Below are positions 26,116 to 35,301 of a stretch of 64,000 nucleotides of DNA, piece by piece. Positions within the stretch are counted from its first letter, which is position 1. The number at the start of each line of letters is the position of its first letter. The notes below the pieces were generated by a model. It saw nothing but the letters and a program-made list of their open reading frames with translations, did not search any database and was not told where the DNA came from. The translations under genes were made by a program, and so were the position numbers. Origin of the DNA: Dyadobacter arcticus (GTDB lineage: Bacteria > Bacteroidota > Bacteroidia > Cytophagales > Spirosomataceae); NCBI RefSeq assembly GCF_011762185.1, contig NZ_JAASQJ010000001.1, forward strand, positions 1,488,001 to 1,552,000. The letters are read 5' to 3'.

Positions 26116-26634
26116 TTATTTTTGGCCTGAGATGAGGAGCACTTTGAGCTGATTCAATTCCTCCCATTTGTAATCCTTTGCCAGCCCGGCTTGTTTCGGC
26201 CAGGATGAAGGATCATGGATTTGAAACCTTGGGCCAGCTTTTTTGAGGATACCCACTATTCTTATCGCAGAAGTTTCCGCAAGTTGCTCGAATGTGTGAA
26301 TGCCTTCTTTATTAAGCAGTTCTTCAATTTTCGGCCCGATCCCTTCTATTATTTTCAGGTCGTCGGGAGCATGGTCCGGGCTTGTAATTGGGTATACCGT
26401 TTTGGAAGCATTGGTTGCAACAGGTTGATCATTATGGTTGTGCATTGACATTCGGAGTTCAGCAAGTTCAAATTTCTTTTCTTCGATTAACGCCTGCAAG
26501 ATATGCATTCGTCGTTTGATAATTATTTTCGCCAACAGCCAGCCCAAAGTGGAAGCAAAGCAGAGCAGTAAAAATATCTCTGTTATTGCAATCGGCACAC
26601 TTTGAGAATTAAATGGAAAGGCTGGCAGGTTCAT
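26116..26634 (-). CDS. Membrane-anchored helix-hairpin-helix protein
   Basis: A 172-residue protein with one N-terminal membrane helix (ITEIFLLLCFASTLGWLLAK), a short coiled-coil (HILQALIEEKKFELAEL) and a C-terminal helix-hairpin-helix unit DDLKIIEGIGPKIEELLNKE followed by a second helical pair. This HhH form is common in small Bacteroidota envelope proteins with a predicted 5' flap/DNA-binding-like fold, but in a membrane protein it may simply be a fold. Its start overlaps the stop of the next upstream gene by four bases (ATGA). Confidence 0.7.
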   Translation of the reverse strand: MNLPAFPFNSQSVPIAITEIFLLLCFASTLGWLLAKIIIKRRMHILQALIEEKKFELAELRMSMHNHNDQPVATNASKTVYPITSPDHAPDDLKIIEGIGPKIEELLNKEGIHTFEQLAETSAIRIVGILKKAGPRFQIHDPSSWPKQAGLAKDYKWEELNQLKVLLISGQK

Positions 26635-26984
26635 CTTTTCGATTGGTAGTATATGAGCTCCCGATTAATCCTGTTGAGCTTGTACCTGAGCTCTCTGGTT
26701 TTCCTGCTTTCATAACTATTTCCGGTAAAAAAGCCAAGCAACAATGTGATACTTACCATTATTGCATGTTGCCATGCCTCCGCAATATCAATGGGATAAT
26801 TGGAAATTAAACGGAGATTTTCGGAAATGTCCACATTTTCGGCCACCGGAACGACTTCGGTGAGAAAAAGCGGAGAGTCGTAAAGTACATCGCAGAGCTG
26901 CTGTATTTTGCAAACATGCCAGTAAGTTGAACCAAGGATCCAGACGGTTAGAATGGTCCACCAGAGTGCCTTGACGTTGAACAT
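26631..26984 (-). CDS. Hypothetical membrane protein with two helices
   Basis: A 117-residue protein with an N-terminal helix (ALWWTILTVWILGSTYWHV), a roughly 45-residue exported loop holding two cysteines, a second helix (AIMVSITLLLGFFTG) and a basic tail. It is translationally coupled (ATGA overlap) to the helix-hairpin-helix protein, so the pair probably work together. The arrangement of a periplasmic loop between two helices recalls small OmpA-partner or sensor proteins, but no family is recognised. Confidence 0.6.
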   Translation of the reverse strand: MFNVKALWWTILTVWILGSTYWHVCKIQQLCDVLYDSPLFLTEVVPVAENVDISENLRLISNYPIDIAEAWQHAIMVSITLLLGFFTGNSYESRKTRELRYKLNRINRELIYYQSKR

Positions 26985-27075
26985 GTTTAAGCCTTAATTT
27001 TCTGTTTCCGGAAAGTCAGATATTCGTTTAAATGTACCTTTTCGGAAAACAAGATGCAATAGGAGGGGCTGAATG

Positions 27076-27110
27076 AAAAAAGAGCCTGAGTGACTACCCA
27101 GGCCCTTTTT
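27076..27110 (-). terminator. Intrinsic terminator of rho
   Basis: A GC-rich stem of about 13 bp with one mismatch (core GCCTG / CAGGC), ending in T residues on the minus strand, immediately after the rho stop codon. Confidence 0.8.
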
Positions 27111-27112
27111 AT

Positions 27113-28882
27113 CTATCGGTTCATTGAAATCAGGAACTCTTCATTATTTCGGGTCCCTTTCATGTGTTCAAGCAGAAAATCCATGGACTCCATTGCATTC
27201 ATATCGGACATATGCTTCCGAAGGATCCACACTTTTTTCAATGTTTCCTTGTCTAACAGAAGGTCTTCGCGACGGGTACCAGATGCCATTACATCGATGG
27301 CTGGGAATACACGTTTGTTGGAAAGCTTGCGATCAAGCTGCAATTCCATATTACCAGTACCTTTAAATTCCTCAAAAATCACCTCGTCCATCTTGGAACC
27401 TGTATCTATCAATGCCGTAGCGATGATCGTCAGCGATCCGCCGTGTTCCACATTTCTGGCAGCACCAAAAAAGCGTTTTGGTTTATGTAAAGCATTCGCA
27501 TCCACACCACCTGAAAGAATTTTACCGGAGGAAGGTACAACTGTATTATATGCACGTGCAAGACGGGTAATGGAATCGAGCAAAATCACAACGTCGTGCC
27601 CGCATTCAACCATTCTTTTCGCTTTCTCGAGAACAATACTGGCTACCTTAACATGGCGATCGGCCTGTTCATCGAACGTGGAAGCAATAACTTCCGCGCG
27701 AACACTGCGCTGCATATCTGTTACCTCTTCCGGACGTTCATCAATCAATAATATAAGAAGGAATACTTCGGGATGATTGCGGGTGATCGCATTGGCTATT
27801 TCCTTCAACAAAACAGTTTTACCTGTCTTTGGCTGCGCTACAATCATACCACGCTGACCTTTTCCAATAGGTGCGAATAAATCCAGAATCCTGGTTGAAT
27901 ACTGATCTGGACGTGAGCTTAGTCTCAGGCATTCATCAGGAAAAAGAGGGGTAAGGTATTCAAATGGAATACGGTCCCTGATTTCCTCAGTTGTTTTGCC
28001 GTTAACGGTCTCAACCCTTAGCAATGCGAAATATTTTTCACCTTCTTTCGGTGGACGGATCTGACCTTTTACCGTATCTCCGGTTTTAAGACCAAAAAGT
28101 TTGATTTGTGAGGGAGATACATAAATATCATCCGGGCTTGCCAGGTAATTATAATCTGCGGAGCGAAGAAAGCCATATCCGCCATCCTGCATAATCTCCA
28201 AAACCCCTTCATTGACAATCAATCCATCAAACTCCCTTACATAATTATTGTAATTACGTTTGATTTTGGTCGAAGGATCCTCCCGTTGTGGTTGTGGCTG
28301 GGCCTGCCGCTCGGAATTTTCGTTATTCTGCTTGAAAGACTTGTCCTCTTTTGAAGCGTAATCCGACTCCTGACCATTAGACTCAGATTTTTCTTCGGTT
28401 GTTTCCGCTGTTACAACAGGCGCATTTTCAGGTTCCGGAGCAGAAGCGACTTCTTCTAGCCCCAAATCGTTTAAAGTATCGTTATCGGAATCGTGCTCTT
28501 CGTTTATGCCCAGATTTTTCATTAATTCTTCATTCCGTTGGGGCGGCTCATTGCGTGCTGAGGTATCGAACAACGGAGAAAATGGAGTTGTCGCCTTGGC
28601 ATTTTCCTTCTTGTTTTTTGGGCGGTTATTATTCGCCTTTGCAGGGACAGGCGTTGACTCCGCCGGTCTGCGGGCCCGTTTCTTTTTGCTGCCGTCAGCA
28701 TCATCAATGGATGTTTCTAAAACGGGCGCTTCTATGACCTGGGAAGAGGATTCCTGCTGCGAAAGGATTCTGTTAATGAGTTCTTTTTTTGGGAGTTTTG
28801 TATGATCGGGTATCCCAAGAGTCCCCGCTATTTCTTTAAGCTCGGATAGAAGCTTAAGATTTAATTCATCAATTGTAGGCAT
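27113..28882 (-). CDS. rho: Transcription termination factor Rho
   Basis: A 589-residue hexameric RNA helicase; the E. coli protein is 419. The N-terminal SAP-like helical domain ([20 protein letters not shown]) is followed by about 150 residues of disordered, charged, Asn/Gln/Pro-rich sequence, as in other Bacteroidota. Next come the cold-shock RNA-binding domain ([16 protein letters not shown]), Walker [19 protein letters not shown], Walker [18 protein letters not shown] and the R-loop region [20 protein letters not shown]. It terminates untranslated transcripts. Inserts of this kind are reported in related phyla to alter RNA binding or drive condensates; that is inference here. Confidence 0.97.
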   Translation of the reverse strand: MPTIDELNLKLLSELKEIAGTLGIPDHTKLPKKELINRILSQQESSSQVIEAPVLETSIDDADGSKKKRARRPAESTPVPAKANNNRPKNKKENAKATTPFSPLFDTSARNEPPQRNEELMKNLGINEEHDSDNDTLNDLGLEEVASAPEPENAPVVTAETTEEKSESNGQESDYASKEDKSFKQNNENSERQAQPQPQREDPSTKIKRNYNNYVREFDGLIVNEGVLEIMQDGGYGFLRSADYNYLASPDDIYVSPSQIKLFGLKTGDTVKGQIRPPKEGEKYFALLRVETVNGKTTEEIRDRIPFEYLTPLFPDECLRLSSRPDQYSTRILDLFAPIGKGQRGMIVAQPKTGKTVLLKEIANAITRNHPEVFLLILLIDERPEEVTDMQRSVRAEVIASTFDEQADRHVKVASIVLEKAKRMVECGHDVVILLDSITRLARAYNTVVPSSGKILSGGVDANALHKPKRFFGAARNVEHGGSLTIIATALIDTGSKMDEVIFEEFKGTGNMELQLDRKLSNKRVFPAIDVMASGTRREDLLLDKETLKKVWILRKHMSDMNAMESMDFLLEHMKGTRNNEEFLISMNR

Positions 28883-29092
28883 AAAGAGAATGGAAGGTAA
28901 AGTAACGTTTTACCAATTGGATAATAAGTTTGTGAATGTAATTGGATACAAAATCAGGAAAGTATGTCCCGAAGTCATAAGACGGTTATTAAAATAAGAA
29001 TTGATTATAGAAGCCTGAGAATATGACCCTGCTAACTGAAAAACTTTGTTGGATCAACTGTGAAAAGTTTGCAATTTGACACACTAGGAGTA

Positions 29093-29334
29093 ATGACAAT
29101 AAATCTGAAAGATTTTTTACGACCCGATAACGTTGGGATAGGGAGTTACCGCGAGATGGATTTGGATTTTAAAGCCGATACATGACTTAGGTGAGCGAAG
29201 GTAATGATAAGGGTTTTAAATTCCAAACATTTATTGATTTTAACAAATGCCTGGTCATAAATAGCAATAATCCTGATCCGTTAAATCTTGAAGACACACA
29301 TTTACAGGATTTTATAGCAATTTGGCATATTTAA
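29093..29334 (+). pseudogene. Two short coding-like fragments in the rho-coaX gap
   Basis: The 497-base gap between divergent rho and coaX is not empty. An ATG frame at 29093-29185 gives 30 residues (MTINLKDFLRPD, ending DFKADT). A second, shifted frame from a GTG at 29191 to the TAA at 29334 gives 47 residues with protein-like composition (GFKFQTFIDFNKCLVINS, then LEDTHLQDFIAIWHI). Together they look like pieces of a small decayed gene. No family is recognised. Promoters for rho and coaX should also lie here. Confidence 0.3.
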
Positions 29335-29379
29335 AATAGCTAGTTTTGAAATCCTAAGGATGAGATTTTTGCAAAATAT

Positions 29380-30102
29380 ATGAACATTGTCATTGATGCC
29401 GGGAACACGTATTCGAAAATTGGTTGGTTCGAAAAAGAGAAACTTATACGCTATACGACGCGTCTGAGTTTCGACGAGTTGCTTGCAGCGATCTGGTTGG
29501 ATATTCCTGAAAATATCATGTTTTCCTCGGTTAGCATTAGCGCAGAGGAATTTCGGGAAGCTTTAAACTTGCAGCTGAACATTTTCAATCTGTCTTCCGA
29601 AACGCCGATCCCGATTAGCAAAAGTTATGATACCCCGGCTACACTTGGGGCGGATCGAGTCGCCGCCTGTATAGGGGCCAATTTTCTGTTTCCCAACGAG
29701 GATTTGGTCGTCATTGATATGGGAACCTGCATAACCTATGACCTTATTGATCATACAGCCACTTTTCAGGGAGGTATAATTTCTCCAGGAGTGAAAATGC
29801 GATTCAATTCGATGCATTCGTTCACTAAAAGGCTTCCACTTGTTGATCCGGAACAAAATCCCGCCTTAATAGGAAAAAGTACAAAGCAATCCATGCAAAG
29901 CGGCGTGATGAACGGGGTGCTGGCAGAAATTGAAGGAATTATTCAAAGATACCGGCACAAATCCCCTTCATTACGCGTACTAATATGTGGTGGCGATGCA
30001 GCTTTTTTTGAAAGTAGCCTGAAACCACCCATCTTTGCGGTGCCGGAACTGGTTTTAATAGGATTGAACAGAATTTTAACATATAATGTCTCTTTACAGT
30101 AG
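29380..30102 (+). CDS. coaX: Type III pantothenate kinase
   Basis: A 240-residue ASKHA-fold kinase that phosphorylates pantothenate, the first step of coenzyme A synthesis. Motifs are the phosphate loop VIDAGNTYSKIGWF, GADRVAACIGANFL, the catalytic VVIDMGTCITYDLID and GGIISPGVKMRFNSMHSFT. It is the first gene of an operon with an outer-membrane protein and lptC; its last codons overlap the next gene by 17 bases. CoaBC, a later enzyme of the same pathway, is encoded at 36480-37688. Confidence 0.95.
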   Translation: MNIVIDAGNTYSKIGWFEKEKLIRYTTRLSFDELLAAIWLDIPENIMFSSVSISAEEFREALNLQLNIFNLSSETPIPISKSYDTPATLGADRVAACIGANFLFPNEDLVVIDMGTCITYDLIDHTATFQGGIISPGVKMRFNSMHSFTKRLPLVDPEQNPALIGKSTKQSMQSGVMNGVLAEIEGIIQRYRHKSPSLRVLICGGDAAFFESSLKPPIFAVPELVLIGLNRILTYNVSLQ

Positions 30103-31384
30103 AATCTTAATTCTTACACTTGCAATTACACTGAGCTGGAGTTGTACGCATCTCACAACGAAACTAAAAGCACAAGGCTTAGGTAATTCCCCTTATTCTT
30201 CATTAGGCATGGGTGAGTTTTACGGAGAGTCATTTTCTGACAATACAGGAATGGGGCAGTCCGGTGTGAGTTACGGCAGTGGCTTCCAGGTTAATAATTT
30301 GAATCCCGCGCTGTGGGTCCGCAACCGGTTTACTACATTGGATGTTGGGCTAATTGGTCAATACAAAAATATTGTTTCAGGAAATCAGTCGCAGCGCAAT
30401 GCGGGTGGGAACCTTGCTTATGTTTCGCTGTCATTTCCAGTTGGCCCGAAATGGGCGATTGGCGTCAATTTAAAGCCTTACAGCTTCATTGATTATCAAA
30501 ATGTATCATCACGAACCGTTCCGGGAACTCCTTTTCAGGCTCAATATGTCACGTCTGGTAAAGGTGGAATTAATAAAGCTTCGATAACCAATTCGGTTCA
30601 GATCGGAAGGTATGTCAGCCTTGGGCTGGAGAGCAGTTATTTCTTTGGTAATGTTCGGAAGGCATCCGAAGTTATGCTCCCGATATCGAACAATGGCGAC
30701 GATTATCTGGTAAGCCTTAATGAAAGGACCACTTATTCTGATATTGCATTTCGCGCTGGAGTAGCTGCCAGGATCCCTATTAAAAAGCAGAATAAACTCA
30801 ACCTGAACCTGGGAGGTGCATATAGTTTCAGCACAACCCTTAACTCGATTCAGACGACATCATTCGAACTCACCCAGCTTTCATTTCCTGTCATTGCTCC
30901 GGATACTTTGGAGAATAATCTATCCGGCGGACTTACGGTTCCCGAGCAATACCAGGTGGGAGCTAGCCTTGAATGGCCTTTTAAGCTGGTTGTCTCCGCA
31001 GACTACAGCCATCAGTCGTGGTCCAAATACAGAAGCTTTGCTAACAGTTCCGACAACTTAAACGACGTTGGCCGCATTCACGTCGGCGTCGAGTATTTAC
31101 CTCGTTTTACCTCCCTAAATTATTTTGACCTTGTTCGCTACCGTGTCGGATTCAGCCATGGTAAAACACCTTATAGCATTAACGGTAATGACGTGAACGA
31201 CACGAATGTTAGTTTGGGTTTTACATTCCCGATGGGGAGAGGTTATCAAAACTTCATTTCATTGGCGCTGGTTGCGGGTCAGCGTGGTAATGCGGGTGCT
31301 GGTTTAATTCGTGAGCGATATGGCCGTGCAGTTCTTGGCATTACATTGCTTGAGAGGTGGTTTGTGAAGCAGAAAATTGACTAA
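30086..31384 (+). CDS. Outer-membrane beta-barrel protein, FadL-like
   Basis: A 432-residue protein with an N-terminal signal (ILILTLAITLSWSC; could be cleaved by either signal peptidase) and amphipathic strands throughout, such as FTTLDVGLIGQYKNIVSG, PKWAIGVNLKPYSF and NYFDLVRYRVGFSHG. The layout, with an early plug-like NPALWV, is like FadL/long-chain hydrocarbon porin-type barrels. It lies between coaX and lptC with overlapping reading frames on both sides. The substrate is unknown. Confidence 0.7.
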   Translation: MSLYSRILILTLAITLSWSCTHLTTKLKAQGLGNSPYSSLGMGEFYGESFSDNTGMGQSGVSYGSGFQVNNLNPALWVRNRFTTLDVGLIGQYKNIVSGNQSQRNAGGNLAYVSLSFPVGPKWAIGVNLKPYSFIDYQNVSSRTVPGTPFQAQYVTSGKGGINKASITNSVQIGRYVSLGLESSYFFGNVRKASEVMLPISNNGDDYLVSLNERTTYSDIAFRAGVAARIPIKKQNKLNLNLGGAYSFSTTLNSIQTTSFELTQLSFPVIAPDTLENNLSGGLTVPEQYQVGASLEWPFKLVVSADYSHQSWSKYRSFANSSDNLNDVGRIHVGVEYLPRFTSLNYFDLVRYRVGFSHGKTPYSINGNDVNDTNVSLGFTFPMGRGYQNFISLALVAGQRGNAGAGLIRERYGRAVLGITLLERWFVKQKID

Positions 31385-31388
31385 AACA

Positions 31389-31964
31389 ATGTTAATCCGA
31401 TTGTCTTTGAGATATTTAAAAAGGGGAGATAAATTTTTATCTCCTTTTTGTATGATAGGCATTTTGGTATTTTTTCTCGCTTGTGAAGGAAAGAAAACCA
31501 AAGAAGGGGCGCTTTACACCGGACCCGTTGAAATCGTGAACAACGTTGAGCTGAAATACAGCGAACAAGGAAAAATGAAAGTAATTATGAGAACGCCAAA
31601 ATCACGACGTTTTCAAAATGAGACACAGGTTTTTCCGGATACCGTCAATATTAGTTTTTTCGACACGCTTGGAACTGTCGTTACGCGGTTGCGATCTGAT
31701 TCGGGGAGATATGATAAAAATGCAGACGTTTATATTGTGAAAGGGAATGTGCGTGTGGTGAAATCAGAAACCAATGAAATATTGACAACTTCTGAGCTGA
31801 ACTGGAGTCCGCGCACGCGAAAGGTATTTACAGAAAAGCCACTTGCAGTGATTAATAAGCGAACAGCTGAAATTACCAATGCGATTGGTATGGATGCGGA
31901 GCAAGATTTCACGAGGATTAAATTCAGGAAAGCAACGGGCATTTATAAATTTACCGGGCCCTAA
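31389..31964 (+). CDS. lptC: LPS export protein LptC, lipoprotein-type
   Basis: About 191 residues from the ATG at 31389; a TTG at 31377 would overlap the upstream gene. A hydrophobic stretch MIGILVFFLAC carries a possible lipobox. The rest is an OstA/LptC-type beta-jellyroll: VNNVELKYSEQGKMKVIM, TVNISFFDTLGTVVTRLRSD, then VYIVKGNVRVVKSE and LTTSELNWSP. It should take lipopolysaccharide from the inner-membrane LptBFG complex to LptA. An OstA-like gene (39968-41593) is in the same window. Its stop overlaps that of the convergent cytochrome c gene by 4 bases. Confidence 0.85.
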   Translation: MLIRLSLRYLKRGDKFLSPFCMIGILVFFLACEGKKTKEGALYTGPVEIVNNVELKYSEQGKMKVIMRTPKSRRFQNETQVFPDTVNISFFDTLGTVVTRLRSDSGRYDKNADVYIVKGNVRVVKSETNEILTTSELNWSPRTRKVFTEKPLAVINKRTAEITNAIGMDAEQDFTRIKFRKATGIYKFTGP

Positions 31965-32404
31965 TACTTTTTGCAGTTTGCCAGGGACGATCGAACCGCT
32001 TCAATCTTGGTATAAATACTGTCTTTCCCCCATTTCACTGTTACGTAAGTTACAATTTCAGCCACCTCGATATCGCTTAGTTTAGCATTCGGGGGCATTG
32101 GACGACTGAATTTCCTGCCATTGACAAGAATTGTGTCTCTCATCCCATTCTTAATAATGCAGGCTAATAGTGCTTTATCAGACAGCGTTTGAGAGCCTGA
32201 AATAGGCGGATACAGATTTAGCATTCCCTTTCCATCCACCTGGTGACAATTGGAACAATTCGTGGTATACAATTGGTATCCCTCAACAAAGTATTGCTCA
32301 CTTTTCAATTCTTCTGCACTCTGACAGCAAACGGCTAGCATTAGGAGAGACATTGCAATGCTTTTCACAAAAACAAACACCCTAACCTTATTTCTTGTAT
32401 TCAC
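31961..32404 (-). CDS. Cytochrome c, class I, exported
   Basis: A 147-residue protein with an N-terminal export signal (SLLMLAVCC, possibly a lipobox) and one haem-c motif, CSNCH, in LYTTNCSNCHQVDGKGML. The axial Met is probably in RPMPPNAKLSDIEVAEI, typical of the C-terminal half. The longest frame starts at a GTG (32404) that overlaps the SCO gene; a later ATG at 32353 gives a shorter signal, so the start is uncertain. It is likely an electron carrier or sensor linked to the SCO protein upstream. Confidence 0.85.
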   Translation of the reverse strand: MNTRNKVRVFVFVKSIAMSLLMLAVCCQSAEELKSEQYFVEGYQLYTTNCSNCHQVDGKGMLNLYPPISGSQTLSDKALLACIIKNGMRDTILVNGRKFSRPMPPNAKLSDIEVAEIVTYVTVKWGKDSIYTKIEAVRSSLANCKKY

Positions 32405-33044
32405 TGAGTAAAGTCTGGATATCCGCTATCAACTTTTGTGTGCCCTCCTCTGTCGTTCCATCGTACATTCCTCTTACATGCCTTTCTTTATCAACTAAAA
32501 TGAACGCGCCGCTATGGATGTAACCTCCTTCGGCAGACTGTTCTTTCTTTGCAGTAACCATGTAACTTTTCTGGCCTATCTCATAAATCTTTTCCTTTTG
32601 TCCGGTCAGGAACAACCATTGATTCCCCTGAATCCCTAAGTCCGTGGCATATTGCTTCAATACCTTCGGCGTATCATGCTCTGGATCAATGGAATGTGAG
32701 AGTATTTTGAGTTCAGGATTTCCCTCGTATGCATGATATACTTTAATCATCTGCCGCTTCATAACGGGGCAAATTGTTGGGCAGGTTGTGAAGAAAAAAT
32801 CTGTAACGTAGATTTTGTCCTTTACGAATGCTTCTGAAATCGTATCCCCATTTTGGTCGACAAAAGAAAAGGAGGGGATTGTATTATAAATGGTATCAAC
32901 AACTTCCTTGCCATCAACGGTTTTTTTCGTCCAATCCCGTTCACCCAGTATGGGTAGTTTGTTATCTGAATTATTGCAATTCAAGATCCCTAAGGCTAGT
33001 AGGGTTAGGTACAAAATATTAAATAAAAGAGTATTTAATTTCAT
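32388..33044 (-). CDS. SCO1/SenC-family copper chaperone
   Basis: A 218-residue lipoprotein-like protein (LTLLALGILNC signal) with a thioredoxin fold. The copper motif CxxxC is in FFFTTCPTICPVMKRQM and the copper-ligand His is in VLKQYA's upstream segment LSHSIDPEHDTPK region or nearby. SCO proteins load the CuA site of cytochrome c oxidase or control thiol redox state in the periplasm. Its stop overlaps the cytochrome c start, and a coiled-coil lipoprotein gene ends one base upstream. Confidence 0.92.
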   Translation of the reverse strand: MKLNTLLFNILYLTLLALGILNCNNSDNKLPILGERDWTKKTVDGKEVVDTIYNTIPSFSFVDQNGDTISEAFVKDKIYVTDFFFTTCPTICPVMKRQMIKVYHAYEGNPELKILSHSIDPEHDTPKVLKQYATDLGIQGNQWLFLTGQKEKIYEIGQKSYMVTAKKEQSAEGGYIHSGAFILVDKERHVRGMYDGTTEEGTQKLIADIQTLLSEYKK

Positions 33045-33045
33045 G

Positions 33046-33483
33046 TTATTCTAAAAATGTCTTGGCTTCCTGGATGGACTTTGCGGTTGTTTGTTTAACT
33101 AACAAAATTTTCTCTCTTTCCTTTTCAAAATAGGCAATTGCTTCCTCCGATTTCAATTTCTTTGCCGAGTCGCCCCGGTATTCGTGCATCCAGTTCATCA
33201 TCAGCTTGTCCGAATCATTCAACTTTTGATTGAGATCAACAGCTTTGATTCTTTGTTCCGCCATGGTGTTACTGCTGATGCCTATATTCTGCAAGCTGTC
33301 AATATGCTGGATTTCCTTGGAGAGCTTTGATTTCAAACTCATGATATCATCCATTTGCGGCATAACTGCATCGTGAATGGTCATCACTTCGGCTTCCAGG
33401 TCAGTCGCCTTATCTTTTTTTGCATCCTGCCCGCACCCTGGTAAAATGGCTACTATTACCAGCAACTGTATTAAAGATTTCAT
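33046..33483 (-). CDS. Helical lipoprotein of unknown function
   Basis: A 145-residue protein with a lipoprotein signal (LLVIVAILPGC, cysteine at residue 17). The mature part is long amphipathic helix, with AVMPQMDDIMSLKSKLSKEI, then LMMNWMHEYRG, ending EREKILLVKQTTAKSIQEAK. It is the first gene of a run leading into SCO and cytochrome c with one-base spacing, so a role in copper or haem-enzyme assembly is plausible. No family is recognised. Confidence 0.65.
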   Translation of the reverse strand: MKSLIQLLVIVAILPGCGQDAKKDKATDLEAEVMTIHDAVMPQMDDIMSLKSKLSKEIQHIDSLQNIGISSNTMAEQRIKAVDLNQKLNDSDKLMMNWMHEYRGDSAKKLKSEEAIAYFEKEREKILLVKQTTAKSIQEAKTFLE

Positions 33484-33520
33484 AATGTTCTGGATGGGTT
33501 ATGTTAGATCTTATTGAGAG

Positions 33521-35176
33521 CTAATCTTTTAGAATCATTTCTCTTGCATTAGTGATAACAGCCTCTGACGGATTATGACCACCGATCATCTGAGCAATTT
33601 CCTGTACGCGCTCGTCGACGGTCAACTTCTTTATACGGCTCACGGTTTTATCGGACGAGTCATCTTTATAGACAAAATAATGCGCGTCGCCGCTGCTTGC
33701 GATCTGGTGCAGATGAGTTATGGCGATGATCTGATGATTGCCTGCCATTCTTTGCATCATCTTCCCCATTTTCCGAGCGATTTCACCGGAGACGCCTGTG
33801 TCTATCTCGTCAAAGATAATGGTAGGAAGTTTCCGCTTGTCCGCGAGAATGTATTTGATAACCATCATTAATCTGGAAAACTCACCACCAGATGCCACCT
33901 GTTTTAATTCCTGCGGGGCAATTCCCTTATTTGCACTGAATAGAAACAGAACGGAATCAATTCCTTTGTCAGACGGAGCGATTTCGGTTATGTGTACTGA
34001 GAATGAGGCATTTGGAATACCTAGTTCGATCAGTCGTTCCAAAATGAGGGATTCAATGTGCTTAACAACCGATTTGCGTCTTTGCGAAAGAGTACTTGCC
34101 GATTTAAGCATTTGATCCCTGGCTTTTGAGGCGTTTTTTTCCGCAACAATCAAATCTTCATCCAGGTTAAGGACAACAGTCAGTTTCTTTTGCAATCCCT
34201 TCTCTATTTCAAGCAGTTGCTCCAAGGATGTTGACTGATGTTTTTTGAATAATGTATAAATCAGATCAAGCCGTTCCTGAACTATTTCGCTTCTGCTGCT
34301 ATCCACCTCGACGTGACCGTTTACCTGTTCAATTTCGTCAGCTAAATCCCTAAGTTCAAGAAAAGCGCTTTGTGCTCTTTGGCGCAATGGTCCATACCCA
34401 GTTACTAGCCGCGAAGCCTGAGCCAGCGCACTGACTGTGTTTTTAAGTTGGTCGAGAATTGAATTTTCAGGATTGTCAAGATATGCCGATGCGAGCTGCA
34501 ATCTCTCCTTTATTTCAACTGCATTTTCGAGAATTGTGAGTTCTTGTTCAAGTTCTTCCTGTTCACCGATCTTAAAACTTGCGTTTTCAAGCTCCTGAAA
34601 TAAAAATTGGTCATAGTCGAACTCCTTGCGCAATTGGAGTGCGTTTCTTTTCAGCTCCTCTAATGTCCTGATTGCGTCTCGAAATGCGCGATAATCGAGC
34701 GTGTAGGCTTTTAAGATATTGTCATTATCCGCAAAAGAGTCGACAACCTGCAACTGAAAATCATTGCTCCCCAGCAGAATGGAGTCATGTTGGGAATGTA
34801 TGTCAAGCAGCTGGCTACCAATTTTTCTGAGTGTTTCCAGGTTGACGGGGCTATCATTAATAAACGCACGAGATTTTCCCGCTACTGAAATTTCTCGCCG
34901 AATAATGCATTCTTCCAGAAAATCCAGATTTTCGTTTTCGAAATTGTCTCTTAGGTCGTAACCGGTAAGGTCAAAGCTACCTTCGATGATGCATTTTTCT
35001 GAGGAATCGTACAACGTTTTAACATCGGCACGATTACCTAAAAGCAGACCAATTGCCCCAAGCATGATAGATTTTCCTGCGCCCGTCTCGCCAGTTATGA
35101 TATTCAGCCCTGGATTGGGAGACATTTCCAGTTGCTTTATTAAAGCGTAGTTTTTGATTAATAAATTAGAAAGCAT
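33521..35176 (-). CDS. recN: DNA repair protein RecN
   Basis: A 551-residue SMC-like ATPase in double-strand break repair. Walker A is IITGETGAGKSIMLGAIG near residue 30, followed by coiled coils and a C-terminal ABC signature ASGGEFSRLMMVIKY and Walker B TIIFDEIDTGVSGEIA. The length is usual for the family. It is encoded alone, 37 bases downstream of the lipoprotein-SCO operon start and separated from it by a short gap. Confidence 0.96.
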   Translation of the reverse strand: MLSNLLIKNYALIKQLEMSPNPGLNIITGETGAGKSIMLGAIGLLLGNRADVKTLYDSSEKCIIEGSFDLTGYDLRDNFENENLDFLEECIIRREISVAGKSRAFINDSPVNLETLRKIGSQLLDIHSQHDSILLGSNDFQLQVVDSFADNDNILKAYTLDYRAFRDAIRTLEELKRNALQLRKEFDYDQFLFQELENASFKIGEQEELEQELTILENAVEIKERLQLASAYLDNPENSILDQLKNTVSALAQASRLVTGYGPLRQRAQSAFLELRDLADEIEQVNGHVEVDSSRSEIVQERLDLIYTLFKKHQSTSLEQLLEIEKGLQKKLTVVLNLDEDLIVAEKNASKARDQMLKSASTLSQRRKSVVKHIESLILERLIELGIPNASFSVHITEIAPSDKGIDSVLFLFSANKGIAPQELKQVASGGEFSRLMMVIKYILADKRKLPTIIFDEIDTGVSGEIARKMGKMMQRMAGNHQIIAITHLHQIASSGDAHYFVYKDDSSDKTVSRIKKLTVDERVQEIAQMIGGHNPSEAVITNAREMILKD

Positions 35177-35301
35177 ATCTAATTTAAGAGCAGATTACAG
35201 GAGGCCATGCAACCGGCTGGTAAGAAGAAAATCTTGTTCGGTCTCCGATACGAATATAGTTATGATATCAACAAATAGGAAATATAAGAGGACGACGCAG
35301 A

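Noticed and set aside
27090..27776. A 228-codon plus-strand frame opposite rho
   Set aside because: It is a shadow of the strongly conserved Rho C-terminus on the other strand.
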